Assembly (NCBI GenBank): GCA_021796905.1
Contig: JAKABK010000023.1
Coordinates: 1 to 12,077 of the forward strand
Source of the DNA: Actinomycetes bacterium
Lineage (GTDB): Bacteria; Actinomycetota; Acidimicrobiia; Acidimicrobiales; Palsa-688
Direction: 5' to 3'
Length of the DNA: 12,077 nucleotides
Below are positions 1 through 6,961 of the stretch, one piece after another (positions within the stretch are counted from its first letter, which is position 1; each line of letters begins with the position of its first letter). The notes under the pieces are model-generated. The model was not told the DNA's origin, made no database searches, and saw only the letters and a list, made by a program, of their open reading frames with translations. Both the position numbers and the translations under genes were made by a program.

Positions 1-1
1 G

Positions 2-397
2 CTGATCATCGAGCGCACCGAGGCGCTCACCGTGATCGACGTGAACACCGGCCGCAACGTCGGCACCTCCAACCTCGAGGAGACCGTCTACCGCAACAAC
101 CTGGAGGCGGCCGAGGAGGTCGCCCGCCAGCTGCGCCTGCGCGACATCGGCGGGATCATCGTGATCGACTTCATCGACATGGAGGTCGCCGCCAACCGCG
201 CCCAGGTCGTCAAGACCTTCCGGGAGGCGTTGGCAAGGGACAAGACCCGCACCCAGGTGTTGGACATATCGGAGCTGGGCTTGGTCGAGATGACCCGCAA
301 GCGGGTATCGGAGGGCCTGGTCGAGTCGATGTCGGAGACCTGCCCGTCGTGCGGGGGGCGGGGCTTCCTGCTCGACGAGAGCCTGCTGGAGGGGTAG
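2..397 (+). CDS. rne: Ribonuclease E/G, C-terminal part of the catalytic domain (5' end outside window)
   Basis: This is the 3' part of an RNase E/G family endoribonuclease, which processes rRNA and turns over mRNA by cutting single-stranded AU-rich sites. The visible 131 residues are the DNase I-like catalytic subdomain. The segment VIDVNTG (Asp at residue 13 of the fragment) and the later IVIDFIDM supply the two metal-binding aspartates equivalent to D303 and D346 of E. coli RNase [19 protein letters not shown] between them is highly typical. CPSCGGRG near the C-terminus is the Zn-link cysteine pair. The protein ends only about 15 residues after the Zn-link, so it lacks the long C-terminal degradosome scaffold seen in E. 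coli; actinobacterial enzymes often carry extensions at the N-terminus instead, which cannot be seen here. A gap of 65 bp separates it from rplU, the usual actinobacterial order. The choice between RNase E and G naming cannot be made from the fragment. Confidence 0.95.
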   Translation: MIIERTEALTVIDVNTGRNVGTSNLEETVYRNNLEAAEEVARQLRLRDIGGIIVIDFIDMEVAANRAQVVKTFREALARDKTRTQVLDISELGLVEMTRKRVSEGLVESMSETCPSCGGRGFLLDESLLEG

Positions 398-426
398 CGC
401 CCCGGGCCCGGGCCGGCAGCAGCGAC

Positions 427-443
427 CCCCGGGCCGGCCGGGG
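427..443. repeat. GC-only inverted repeat between rne and rplU
   Basis: CCCCGG (427-432) and CCGGGG (438-443) are complementary arms around a 5-nt loop, directly after the rne stop and 4 nt upstream of the rplU -10 box. It has no T-run, so it is not a canonical intrinsic terminator, but it could attenuate read-through from rne or act as a protein site over the -35 region. A CCCGGGCCCGGG palindrome lies a little further upstream, near 402-413. Short GC palindromes arise easily in DNA this rich in G and C. Confidence 0.35.
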
Positions 444-445
444 CT

Positions 446-454
446 GGTAGGATC
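446..454 (+). promoter_or_regulatory. Putative rplU promoter -10 region (GGTAGGATC)
   Basis: TAGGAT at 448-453 fits the actinobacterial TAnnnT -10 consensus, and the surrounding nonamer is repeated exactly before moxR and, on the minus strand, before cysH. The last T lies 9 nt before the rplU GTG, so transcription from here would give a leader of only about 0-3 nt. The AGGA inside the box (449-452) could instead serve as a Shine-Dalgarno on longer transcripts from rne, so the element may have two roles. No convincing -35 hexamer is seen. Confidence 0.5.
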
Positions 455-462
455 TCCGGATT

Positions 463-771
463 GTGTACGCAGTGATCAAGACCGGTGGCAAGCAGGAACG
501 AGTGGAGCAGGGCCAGACCCTCGCGGTCGAGTTGCTGCACGCCGAGCCCGGCTCGGAGGTGAGCTTCACACCGGTGCTCGTCGTCGACGGCCAGACCGTG
601 GTGTCCCAGGCCGAGCAGCTCGGGCGGGCGGTCGTGTCGGCCCGGGTGGTCGGCACCGCCAGCGGACCGAAGATCCGGGGTCTGAAGTACAAGCCCAAGG
701 CCCGGGCCCGAACCCATTGGGGTCACCGCCAGCACTACACCACGATCGAGATCACCGGCATCAGCCGGTAG
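463..771 (+). CDS. rplU: 50S ribosomal protein bL21
   Basis: bL21 binds 23S rRNA in the large ribosomal subunit. The 102-residue product has the family's normal length. It starts with the classic [11 protein letters not shown]-terminus, which fixes the GTG at 463 as the start. It continues through the [12 protein letters not shown] basic stretch, which is the rRNA-contacting region, and ends in the typical YTTIEITGI strand. It lies between rne and rpmA with 17 bp to the next gene, the standard rplU-rpmA-obg arrangement. No strong Shine-Dalgarno precedes the GTG apart from an AGGA inside the probable -10 box, so this gene is probably expressed from a near-leaderless transcript, by read-through from rne, or both. 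Confidence 0.98.
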   Translation: MYAVIKTGGKQERVEQGQTLAVELLHAEPGSEVSFTPVLVVDGQTVVSQAEQLGRAVVSARVVGTASGPKIRGLKYKPKARARTHWGHRQHYTTIEITGISR

Positions 772-776
772 AGGCC

Positions 777-781
777 AGGAG
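777..781 (+). promoter_or_regulatory. Ribosome binding site of rpmA
   Basis: AGGAG, 7 nt before the ATG at 789. It decides the rpmA start among upstream in-frame codons that overlap rplU. Confidence 0.75.
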
Positions 782-788
782 CGAAGCG

Positions 789-1046
789 ATGTCCAAGACC
801 AAAGGTGGCGGGTCGACGCGCAACGGGCGGGACTCCGCCGCCCAGCGTCTCGGTGTGAAGGTCTTCGACGGCACCGCGGTGACCGCCGGCTCGATCATCG
901 TCCGCCAGCGTGGCACTCACTTCCATCCCGGCGAGAACGTCGGCCGTGGCGGGGACGACACCCTCTTCGCCCTGAGCGACGGCCGGGTCAAGTTCGGCTC
1001 CCGCAAGGGACGTCGACTGGTCGACGTCGTCGCCACCCAGGGCTGA
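789..1046 (+). CDS. rpmA: 50S ribosomal protein bL27
   Basis: bL27 sits at the peptidyl-transferase centre, where its N-terminal tail helps position tRNA. The 85-residue protein has the normal length and signature: [16 protein letters not shown] at the start, AQRLGVKVF, and [19 protein letters not shown]. The start at 789 is supported by AGGAG upstream and by the position of the family's conserved KGGGS near the N-terminus; the open frame extends upstream to 717 but that part overlaps rplU and is not bL27-like. There is no N-terminal extension with the cleavage motif found in Firmicutes, so the protein is probably used without proteolytic processing beyond possible Met removal. It lies 17 bp after rplU and 12 bp before obgE, so the three are almost certainly co-transcribed. 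Confidence 0.98.
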   Translation: MSKTKGGGSTRNGRDSAAQRLGVKVFDGTAVTAGSIIVRQRGTHFHPGENVGRGGDDTLFALSDGRVKFGSRKGRRLVDVVATQG

Positions 1047-1058
1047 TCAGGCGGGCGG

Positions 1059-2321
1059 ATGCCCGCGTTCGTGGACCGGGCCCAGGTCCATGTCAGGGCC
1101 GGCGACGGTGGAGCCGGGGCGGTCTCGTTCCGGCGGGAGGCCCATGTGGCCAAGGGAGGCCCCGACGGCGGTGACGGGGGTAGGGGCGGTGACGTCTGGC
1201 TGGTCGCCGATCGCAACGTCGCTTCGCTCTACGGGTTCCGGGACCATCCTCACCGTCGGGCCACGAGCGGCACCCACGGGTCGGGCAAGTCCCGGCACGG
1301 TCGCGGCGGAGCCGACCTGGAGGTCCCGGTGCCGGAGGGGACCGTCGTGAGCGCAGCGGACGGCACCGTGCTGGCAGACCTTCCCCACGAGGGTGACCGT
1401 TGGCTGGCCGCCCGGGGAGGCCAGGGGGGGCGGGGCAACGCCCGGTTCCTCTCCAACCGGAGGCGGGCCCCGGGTTTCGCCGAGCAGGCCGAGCCGGGCG
1501 AGGAGCGCTGGTTGGACCTCGAGTTGAAGCTGACCGCCGACGTCGCGCTCATCGGCTTCCCGAACGCCGGCAAGAGCACCCTCATCTCGCGGATCTCCGC
1601 CGCCCGCCCGAAGATCGCCGACTACCCCTTCACCACCCTCGAACCGCACCTGGGGGTCGTACGCTACGACGACCAGGAGTACGTCGTCGCCGACATCCCC
1701 GGACTGATCGAGGGAGCGAGCGAGGGTCGCGGTCTCGGCCACCAGTTCCTCCGCCACGTCGAACGGGCCCGGGTGCTGGTCGTGTTGTGCGACCTGGCCG
1801 CGCCCGACGGTACCAGCCCGCTGCGTCAGGAGACGGTGCTGTTGGCCGAGCTGGGCAACTACCGTCCCGAGCTGTTGGAGCGCCCCCGCCTGGTCGTCGG
1901 CTCCAAGCTCGACCTGTCCGCTCCGGGCGAGGTCGGTCCCGTTCCCGAACCCGGCCGGGGACCGGAGCTGGTCGTCTCGGCGGTCACCGGCGAGGGTGTC
2001 GACCGGCTGGTCGCGACGCTGGCGACGATGGTCGCCGACGTCAGGCGGAGCCTCCCTGCTCCGTCGCGGCGGGTGCTGCACCGGCCGGTGCCGGAGGGGG
2101 TGAGCGTCGAGCGGGGCCCCGACGGCTGTTGGGTGGTCGGCGGCCGGCCGGCGCTCAGGGCGGTGGCCCTGTCGGACCTGACCGACGCCGCCGCCCTCGA
2201 GTACGCGCGGGCCAAGCTGCGAGGCCTCGGGGTCGACCGGGCACTCGCCCGGGCCGGGGCGCGCGACGGCGACACGGTGCGCATCGGGGCCCTCGAGCTC
2301 GCCTACCAGCCGGACTCGTGA
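1059..2321 (+). CDS. obgE: Obg family ribosome-associated GTPase
   Basis: Obg is a large-subunit assembly GTPase that also links ribosome status to stress and growth. The 420 residues show three domains: the glycine-rich Obg fold (about 1-158, with GPDGGDGGRGGDV), the G domain, and a C-terminal OCT domain (about 345-416). G1 is GFPNAGKS (166-173), the switch I region is DYPFTTLEPHLGVV, G3 is DIPG (212-215) and G5 is SAVTGEG from residue 307. G4 is unusual: the expected NKxD reads SKLD (282-285), with Ser in place of the Asn that normally contacts guanine. All else is intact, so the protein is probably functional. ATG at 1059 gives the typical FVD N-terminus and follows a purine-rich GGCGGGCGG. 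The gene follows rpmA by 12 bp and precedes proB by 22 bp. Confidence 0.97.
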   Translation: MPAFVDRAQVHVRAGDGGAGAVSFRREAHVAKGGPDGGDGGRGGDVWLVADRNVASLYGFRDHPHRRATSGTHGSGKSRHGRGGADLEVPVPEGTVVSAADGTVLADLPHEGDRWLAARGGQGGRGNARFLSNRRRAPGFAEQAEPGEERWLDLELKLTADVALIGFPNAGKSTLISRISAARPKIADYPFTTLEPHLGVVRYDDQEYVVADIPGLIEGASEGRGLGHQFLRHVERARVLVVLCDLAAPDGTSPLRQETVLLAELGNYRPELLERPRLVVGSKLDLSAPGEVGPVPEPGRGPELVVSAVTGEGVDRLVATLATMVADVRRSLPAPSRRVLHRPVPEGVSVERGPDGCWVVGGRPALRAVALSDLTDAAALEYARAKLRGLGVDRALARAGARDGDTVRIGALELAYQPDS

Positions 2322-2343
2322 CCCTCCCCCGGCGGGGTCCGGG

Positions 2344-3444
2344 TTGAGCCTCCCGGTGGTCGTGGCCAAGGTCGGGACCTCCTCGGTGACCGACGCGACG
2401 GGCGCGATCGACCCGCTCAAGGTCGACAAGCTCGCCCGCGACGTAGCAGAGCTCCGCTCGACCGGCACCGCGGTGGTGGTGGTGACCAGCGGTGCGATCG
2501 CCGCCGGGCTCCCCCGGCTCGGCTTCGGCGAGCGGCGCCCGAGGGACATCGCAGTCCTGCAGGCGGTCTCCGCGGTCGGCCAAGGGCACCTGATCGGCGA
2601 GTGGTACCGGGCCCTGTCGGCCGTCGGGCTGATCGGCGGCCAGGTGCTGCTCGCCCCCCACGACTTCGTGGACCGCGCCCAGTACCTCCACGCCCGCCAG
2701 ACCCTCGGCCTGCTGTTAGAGCTCGGGGTGGTGCCGGTCGTGAACGAGAACGACGCCGTCGCCGACGACGAGATCCGCTTCGGCGACAACGACCGGCTGG
2801 CCGCTCTGGTCGCCCATCTGCTGGCCGCCGAGCTGCTGGTGCTGCTGACCGACGCTCCCGGGCTGCTCACCGCCGACCCTCGGGTCGACACCGAGGCGTC
2901 GCTGGTGGAGGAGATCTCCGAGGTCGACCACGAGATAGAGGCGTTGGCGGGAGGGCCGGGGACCGAGCGCGGCAGTGGCGGGATGGCCTCGAAGCTCGCC
3001 GCCGCGAAGATCGCCGCCTGGTCGGGGGTGAGAGCGGTGATCGCCGACGCCGGACGCCCGGGGGTGCTCACCGACGCCGTCGCCGGACGGCCAGGTGTCG
3101 GCACCGTCGTCAGCGCCAGGCCACGGCGGCTACCGGCCCGCAAGCTGTGGATCGCTTTCGCGGTGACCTCCTCCGGGACCGTCGTGGTCGACGACGGCGC
3201 CCGCCGCGCCCTCACCGAGCGGGGAGTGTCGCTACTGCCGGCCGGGGTGGTGGCCGTCGAAGGGGTCTTCGGGCCCGACGAGGCGGTCTCGCTGGCCGGT
3301 CCCGACGGTCGGGTGTTCGCCAAGGGCCTGGTCCGTTACGGAGCCGACCAGCTCCGGGAGCTCGCGGGACGGCGCACCTCCGGCCTGCCCGACGACGTCC
3401 CCGAGGAGGCGGTCCACCGCGACGACCTGGTACTGCTCCCCTGA
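2344..3444 (+). CDS. proB: Glutamate 5-kinase (ProB)
   Basis: ProB phosphorylates L-glutamate with ATP to gamma-glutamyl phosphate, the first and usually proline-inhibited step of proline synthesis. The 366-residue protein has an amino acid kinase domain (about 5-258) with AKVGTSSV for phosphate binding, VVVVTSGAIAAG, VNENDAVADDEIRFGDND at the glutamate/feedback site, LLTDAPGLLTADP and GSGGMASKLAAAK. A C-terminal PUA domain follows (about 268-350). The start is a TTG at 2344; a GTG at 2356 is the next possible start but would cut into the first strand. The gene follows obgE by 22 bp with only a weak GGGG-type ribosome binding site. It uses the rare leucine codon TTA at 2716. Its pathway partner proA is about 2 kb downstream, separated by gnd and pspA, rather than adjacent. 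Confidence 0.97.
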   Translation: MSLPVVVAKVGTSSVTDATGAIDPLKVDKLARDVAELRSTGTAVVVVTSGAIAAGLPRLGFGERRPRDIAVLQAVSAVGQGHLIGEWYRALSAVGLIGGQVLLAPHDFVDRAQYLHARQTLGLLLELGVVPVVNENDAVADDEIRFGDNDRLAALVAHLLAAELLVLLTDAPGLLTADPRVDTEASLVEEISEVDHEIEALAGGPGTERGSGGMASKLAAAKIAAWSGVRAVIADAGRPGVLTDAVAGRPGVGTVVSARPRRLPARKLWIAFAVTSSGTVVVDDGARRALTERGVSLLPAGVVAVEGVFGPDEAVSLAGPDGRVFAKGLVRYGADQLRELAGRRTSGLPDDVPEEAVHRDDLVLLP

Positions 3445-3447
3445 CGG

Positions 3448-3456
3448 GGTAGGACC
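3448..3456 (+). promoter_or_regulatory. Possible gnd promoter element (GGTAGGACC)
   Basis: One base differs from the GGTAGGATC nonamer found before rplU, moxR and cysH. The change removes the final T of the -10 hexamer, normally its most conserved base, so activity is doubtful. It begins 3 bp after proB and lies about 30 nt before the gnd start. The GGGT-AGG-ACCC sequence can also fold as a tiny hairpin. Confidence 0.25.
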
Positions 3457-3475
3457 CTGTCGTCAACCCAACTAC

Positions 3476-3481
3476 AGGAGG
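3476..3481 (+). promoter_or_regulatory. Strong ribosome binding site of gnd
   Basis: A perfect AGGAGG lies 5 nt before the GTG at 3487, among the strongest Shine-Dalgarno sequences in the window. It selects this GTG over the nearby in-frame ATG at 3499. Confidence 0.8.
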
Positions 3482-3486
3482 CGCTG

Positions 3487-4506
3487 GTGCAGCTCGGAAT
3501 GGTCGGTTTGGGTCGGATGGGGGCCAACATGGTGCGTCGCCTCAGCGCCGCCGGGCACACCTGCGTGGTCTACGACGTGAACCCCGACGCGGTGGGAGCG
3601 CTCGAGGCGGTGGGGGCGGTCGGCGCCGGGTCCCTGGAGGACCTCGCCGGTAAGCTGGAGGCACCACGCGCGGTCTGGGTCATGGTGCCCGCGGCGGTCA
3701 CCGGTCGGACCGTCGACAGCCTCGCCGAGGTCCTAGAGGCCGACGACATCATCATCGACGGAGGCAACTCCTACTACCAGGACGACATCCGCCGGGCCGC
3801 GACCCTCTCCGGGCAGGGGATCCACTACGTGGACTGCGGCACGAGCGGCGGGGTGTTCGGCCTCGAGCGGGGCTACTGCTTGATGATCGGAGGGGAAACA
3901 GACGTCGTCGGCCACCTCGACCCGATCTTCGCGGCGATCGCCCCCGGGGTGGACGCCGCCCCCCGGACCGAGGGGCGCAGCGGGGACCCGTCACCCGCCG
4001 AGCAGGGCTACCTGCACTGCGGGCCGAACGGGGCGGGCCACTTCGTGAAGATGGTCCACAACGGGATCGAGTACGGGATAATGGCCGCCTACGCCGAGGG
4101 CCTGAACATCTTGCACAAGGCGAACGTCGGCTCGGCCGACCAGGGTGGGGGCGACGCCGAGACCGCCCCCCTCGACCACCCCGAGTACTACCGCTACGAC
4201 CTCGACACCGCCGAGATCGCCGAAGTGTGGAGGCGGGGGAGTGTCATCTCCTCCTGGCTGCTCGACCTCACCGCCCACGCCCTCGGCCAGGACCCGGCGC
4301 TCGGGAGCTTCGCCGGCCGGGTGTCGGACTCGGGGGAGGGACGCTGGACGATCCACGCCGCGGTGGACGTCGGCGCCCCCGCCCACGTGCTCACCGCCGC
4401 TCTCTTCGAGCGCTTCGCCAGCCGGGGGGAGGCCGACTTCGCCGACAAGCTGCTCTCGGCGATGCGCAAGGAGTTCGGCGGCCACGACGAGAAGCCGGGC
4501 AGCTGA
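3487..4506 (+). CDS. gnd: 6-phosphogluconate dehydrogenase, decarboxylating, short form, probably NAD-dependent
   Basis: The enzyme oxidises and decarboxylates 6-phosphogluconate to ribulose 5-phosphate in the pentose phosphate pathway. At 339 residues it belongs to the short form; classical enzymes are about 470. The Rossmann motif is GLGRMGANM (7-15). [10 protein letters not shown] (91-100), [20 protein letters not shown] (117-136) and [21 protein letters not shown] follow, giving substrate Ser120-Gly-Gly and catalytic Lys188, Asn192 and Glu195 at the spacing of the sheep enzyme's K183, N187 and E190. The second strand ends in YDVN with an acidic Asp30 instead of the NRT of NADP enzymes, so NAD is the likely cofactor (inference). 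The insert around 157-180, with [15 protein letters not shown], is typical of the actinobacterial short form. It lies 42 bp after proB, has its own strong ribosome binding site, and splits the proline pair. Confidence 0.93.
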   Translation: MQLGMVGLGRMGANMVRRLSAAGHTCVVYDVNPDAVGALEAVGAVGAGSLEDLAGKLEAPRAVWVMVPAAVTGRTVDSLAEVLEADDIIIDGGNSYYQDDIRRAATLSGQGIHYVDCGTSGGVFGLERGYCLMIGGETDVVGHLDPIFAAIAPGVDAAPRTEGRSGDPSPAEQGYLHCGPNGAGHFVKMVHNGIEYGIMAAYAEGLNILHKANVGSADQGGGDAETAPLDHPEYYRYDLDTAEIAEVWRRGSVISSWLLDLTAHALGQDPALGSFAGRVSDSGEGRWTIHAAVDVGAPAHVLTAALFERFASRGEADFADKLLSAMRKEFGGHDEKPGS

Positions 4507-4546
4507 CCGGCTCCCGGGACAACCGCGCCAGCCGGCGGCGAGCCGG
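4507..4546. repeat. Inverted repeat in the convergent gnd/pspA gap, possible bidirectional terminator
   Basis: CCGGCT (4507-4512) directly after the gnd stop pairs with AGCCGG (4541-4546), with a 28-nt loop that can itself fold. The two genes converge here with only 48 bp between their stops, so a shared termination structure would be expected. No T-run is present on either strand, so intrinsic termination is not established. Confidence 0.3.
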
Positions 4547-4554
4547 GGGCGGGA

Positions 4555-5388
4555 TCAGTCCTCTGCGGACGAGCCCTCGGTGCCCCCGGGCGGCATCGAC
4601 AGCTCACCGGTCGCCGGGGCGGCGAGGGTCCCGGCCGACCCGGCCGGCTCGGGGGCGGCTCCGCCGGCCTCGAGGGCCATCTGGGCCTTGATCTGCTCGA
4701 GGCGCGACTGGGCCTGGGCCCCGACGACCGCCTCCTGGACCTCGAGCATGCGCGACTCGACCGTCGCGTTGCCGAGCTCGGAGGTGCCGACCGCTTTCGC
4801 GTAGCGGGCCTCGATCTTGTCGCGGACCTGCTCGAGGGAGGGGACGTCGGAGCCGACCGACTGGTTGAGCTGGCTGGTCGCGGCGTTGAGCTGCTCTTGC
4901 ATCCTGGCCTGCTCGAGCTGTCCGAGCAGCTTGTTCCGCTCCGCCAGCTGCTGCTGGTAGCGGGTCGCGCTCTGCTTGACGGCCGCTTTCGCCTGTTCGG
5001 ACGCCTGGGCGGTCTGCAAGCTCATCTGCTTCAGGTCCTCGACCCGCTTCTCCAGGCTGACCAGCTGGTCGGCGAAGCTCTCCGCCGCCTGGTTGTACTG
5101 CGCGGCCTTGGTGGCGTCCCCCGCTGCGGCGGCCTGCTGGGCGAGCACCAGGGCCTGGCGGGTCGACTGGTTGATCTTCGCCAGGTCGTCCATCGCCCGG
5201 TTCAGCTGCAGCTCGGTCTGCTTCTGGCGGGCGACGACCGTAGCGGCCCGCTCCATCAGCAGCCGCTGCTGGTTCTGCGCTTCGGCGATCGCCTGCTCGA
5301 GCTGGATCTTCGGGTCGGCGCGCTCCTCGAGCTTGCTGTTGACCTTGGCGGTCTGGTACTTGACCTGGCGCTTCAGACCCTTGAACAT
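4555..5388 (-). CDS. PspA/IM30 (Vipp1) family membrane-stress protein
   Basis: PspA/IM30 proteins bind stressed cytoplasmic membranes through an N-terminal amphipathic helix and assemble into large ESCRT-III-like polymers that protect membrane integrity. From the ATG at 5388 the product has 277 residues. It begins MFKGLKRQVKYQTAKVNSKL, an amphipathic helix with a following ADPK and LEQAIAEA, matching the family's start. It is then almost entirely helical coiled coil to about residue 240 (LMERAATVVARQKQTELQ and onward), followed by a low-complexity tail of about 35 residues rich in Ala, Gly, Pro and Ser and ending acidic. A GTG six bases upstream would add two residues, but TACCAT placed 7 nt before the ATG suggests leaderless translation from the ATG. 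It is divergent from proA and convergent with gnd. No pspB, pspC or pspF partner is nearby, so its regulation is unknown. Confidence 0.88.
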   Translation of the reverse strand: MFKGLKRQVKYQTAKVNSKLEERADPKIQLEQAIAEAQNQQRLLMERAATVVARQKQTELQLNRAMDDLAKINQSTRQALVLAQQAAAAGDATKAAQYNQAAESFADQLVSLEKRVEDLKQMSLQTAQASEQAKAAVKQSATRYQQQLAERNKLLGQLEQARMQEQLNAATSQLNQSVGSDVPSLEQVRDKIEARYAKAVGTSELGNATVESRMLEVQEAVVGAQAQSRLEQIKAQMALEAGGAAPEPAGSAGTLAAPATGELSMPPGGTEGSSAED

Positions 5389-5395
5389 GACCACA

Positions 5396-5401
5396 ATGGT
5401 A
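5396..5401 (-). promoter_or_regulatory. Putative pspA -10 box (TACCAT), leaderless arrangement
   Basis: On the minus strand TACCAT is followed by 7 nt (TGTGGTC) and then the ATG of pspA. This is the spacing expected when transcription starts on the first base of the start codon. The minus strand shows no Shine-Dalgarno upstream of that ATG, in line with a leaderless mRNA. No clear -35 hexamer is visible. Confidence 0.45.
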
Positions 5402-5445
5402 GGGCGAGAGGAGGGCGTCGGCGCATAGCGGCGCCGTAGGGTGGG

Positions 5446-5479
5446 CTGATGGGAGCAGAGAGCTGATGGGAGCAGAGAG
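5446..5479 (+). repeat. Perfect 17-bp tandem duplication across the proA start
   Basis: CTGATGGGAGCAGAGAG occurs at 5446-5462 and again, immediately adjoining and without mismatch, at 5463-5479. Each copy carries an ATG. Because 17 is not a multiple of three, the first ATG falls in another frame and closes after five codons, while the second is the proA start. This looks like a recent slippage duplication. Confidence 0.9.
5449..5466 (+). CDS. Five-codon upstream ORF overlapping the proA start
   Basis: The ATG in the first repeat copy encodes Met-Gly-Ala-Glu-Ser and then TGA (5464-5466). The final A of that stop is the first base of the proA ATG (TGATG), the textbook overlap for termination-reinitiation coupling. 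It is preceded by AGGGTGGG (5438-5445) at a short distance, arguably a better ribosome binding site than the one available to the second ATG. Its peptide equals the first five residues of ProA because it is a copy of that start. Translation is inferred, not shown. Confidence 0.4.
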   Translation: MGAES

Positions 5480-6761
5480 CCTCGAACGGGTCGGGCAGCG
5501 GGCGGTCCTCGCCGCCCGGGAGGTGGCGCTCGCCCCGGGCGAGCGCAGGGACGCCGCCCTGCACCTCGCCGCCGACCTGCTCGAGGCGTCCGCCGGTGAG
5601 CTGCTCGCCGCCAACGCCGAGGACCTCGGGCGCGCCGAACGCGCCGAGACCCCGCCCGCGGTGGCCGACCGTCTCCGCCTCGACCACCAACGCGTCGGCG
5701 GACTGGCCGCCGGCCTCCGACAGGTCGCCGCCCTGGCCGACCCGGTCGGCCAGGGCGTGGCGGGATGGGTTCGTCCCGACGGGCTCGAGATCCGACAGGT
5801 CCGGGTCCCTCTCGGGGTGGTCGGGGTCATCTACGAGAACCGTCCGAACGTGACCAGCGACGCCGCCGCCTTGTGCCTGAAGGCCGGCAACGCCGTGCTG
5901 TTGAGAGGCAGCTCGGCGGCGATCAGCTCCAACCAGGCGATCGCCGGACTGCTGCGGGAGGCGTGCGCGGGAGCCGGGTTGCCGGTCGACACGGTGCAGC
6001 TGATCGCCGACACCAGCCGGGAAGGGGCGGTGGCGTTCATGAGACTGCGGGGGGTGCTCGACTGCCTGGTGCCCCGCGGCGGCCCGGCGCTCATCTCCGC
6101 GGTGGTGGAGAACGCCACCGTGCCCTACGTGATCGACGGGGACGGCAACTGTCATGTCTTCGTCGACCGTGCCGCCGACCTGGACATGGCCGTCGGTGTG
6201 GTCGTCAACGGCAAGACCTCCCGGCCGGGGGTGTGCAACGCCACCGAGTCGCTGCTCGTCCACGCCGAGGTGGCCGACGCCTTCCTGCCCCGGCTGGCCC
6301 CCGCGCTCGACGGGGTGGAACTGGTCGGCGACGACGCCACCCGGGCGATCCTCGGCCCGTCCCGGGTCGCTCCCGCAGTCGAGGACGACTGGGGACGCGA
6401 GTACCTCGACCTGCGCCTGTCGGTGAGGGTCGTCGCCGACCTCGACGAGGCGATCGGGCACATCGCCCGGTACGGCACCGGTCACACCGAGGCGATAGTC
6501 ACCTCGGACCGGGCCGCGGCCCGGCGCTTCCAGCGGGAGGTCGACGCGGCGGTGGTCGCGGTGAACGCTTCGACCCGCTTCACCGACGGGGAGCAGTTCG
6601 GTTTCGGTGCCGAGATCGGGATCAGCACCCAGAAGCTGCACGCCAGGGGACCGATGGGCCTCCTGGCGCTCACCACCACCAAGTACCTCCTCGACGGTGA
6701 GGGCCACCTCCGGGTCGGTCAGGGACCGCCTACGGCCATCTGGGCGGCCGCGGGCCAGTAG
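5466..6761 (+). CDS. proA: Glutamate-5-semialdehyde dehydrogenase / gamma-glutamyl phosphate reductase (ProA)
   Basis: ProA reduces gamma-glutamyl phosphate with NADPH to glutamate 5-semialdehyde, the second step of proline synthesis, using the product of ProB. The 431-residue length is normal. Family motifs are VPLGVVGVIYENRPNVTSDAA (115-135), the LKAGNAVLLRGSSAA stretch, LVPRGG (201-206), and RPGVCNATESLLVH with catalytic Cys257. Near the C-terminus are NASTRFTDGEQFGFGAEIGIS and KLHARGPMGL. The start is the ATG in the second copy of a 17-bp tandem duplication; no earlier in-frame ATG or GTG lies close upstream. A five-codon upstream ORF ends on this ATG. The gene is divergent from pspA, with about 77 bp between their starts, and is transcribed apart from proB, so proline synthesis here is likely expressed from two units. 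Confidence 0.97.
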   Translation: MGAESLERVGQRAVLAAREVALAPGERRDAALHLAADLLEASAGELLAANAEDLGRAERAETPPAVADRLRLDHQRVGGLAAGLRQVAALADPVGQGVAGWVRPDGLEIRQVRVPLGVVGVIYENRPNVTSDAAALCLKAGNAVLLRGSSAAISSNQAIAGLLREACAGAGLPVDTVQLIADTSREGAVAFMRLRGVLDCLVPRGGPALISAVVENATVPYVIDGDGNCHVFVDRAADLDMAVGVVVNGKTSRPGVCNATESLLVHAEVADAFLPRLAPALDGVELVGDDATRAILGPSRVAPAVEDDWGREYLDLRLSVRVVADLDEAIGHIARYGTGHTEAIVTSDRAAARRFQREVDAAVVAVNASTRFTDGEQFGFGAEIGISTQKLHARGPMGLLALTTTKYLLDGEGHLRVGQGPPTAIWAAAGQ

Positions 6762-6881
6762 TGCTGTGACCTCAGGGCCGAAGACGGGGGAGCTGCCGCC
6801 GAGGGGGTTCGCGGGCGGGTCCTCGACGCGGACGGCACCCGCTTGCAGGCGGGCGGTCGGGCGAGCGGACGCGGCAGCGGT

Positions 6882-6894
6882 GGTCGGGCCGACC
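6882..6894. repeat. Inverted repeat upstream of the moxR -10 box
   Basis: GGTCG (6882-6886) and CGACC (6890-6894) are complementary arms around a 3-nt loop, ending 6 nt before TAGGAT. It occupies the expected -35/spacer region and may be an operator or a terminator remnant of proA. The same GGTCGG/CCGACC sequence forms the cysH-side stem at 10309-10327. The rest of the 200-bp proA-moxR gap holds a weak 5-bp stem (6838-6853) and nothing else I recognise. Confidence 0.3.
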
Positions 6895-6898
6895 GACC

Positions 6899-6907
6899 GG
6901 TAGGATC
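6899..6907 (+). promoter_or_regulatory. Putative moxR-VWA promoter -10 region (GGTAGGATC)
   Basis: TAGGAT at 6901-6906 is an exact repeat of the rplU and cysH element. A start about 7 nt downstream would give a leader of roughly 49 nt carrying the GAGGGAG ribosome binding site (6945-6951) about 10 nt before the moxR GTG. No clear -35 is seen. Confidence 0.5.
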
Positions 6908-6961
6908 CCCGGAGCGCCGCACCCACCGCCGGCGTCACCGACCCGAGGGAGAACCGCCGAA

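Noticed and set aside
402..413. CCCGGGCCCGGG palindrome after rne as a stand-alone regulatory site
   Set aside because: Pure G/C palindromes of this kind are expected by composition and it has no T-run or partner elsewhere.
1047..3323. 758-codon open frame on the minus strand across obgE and proB
   Set aside because: It is antisense to two fully recognisable genes, has a low-complexity Ser/Arg/Pro composition and no domain; such frames are a by-product of high third-position GC.
5373..6938. 521-codon minus-strand frame opposite proA
   Set aside because: Shadow of proA, whose catalytic motifs are all present on the plus strand; no recognisable protein features.
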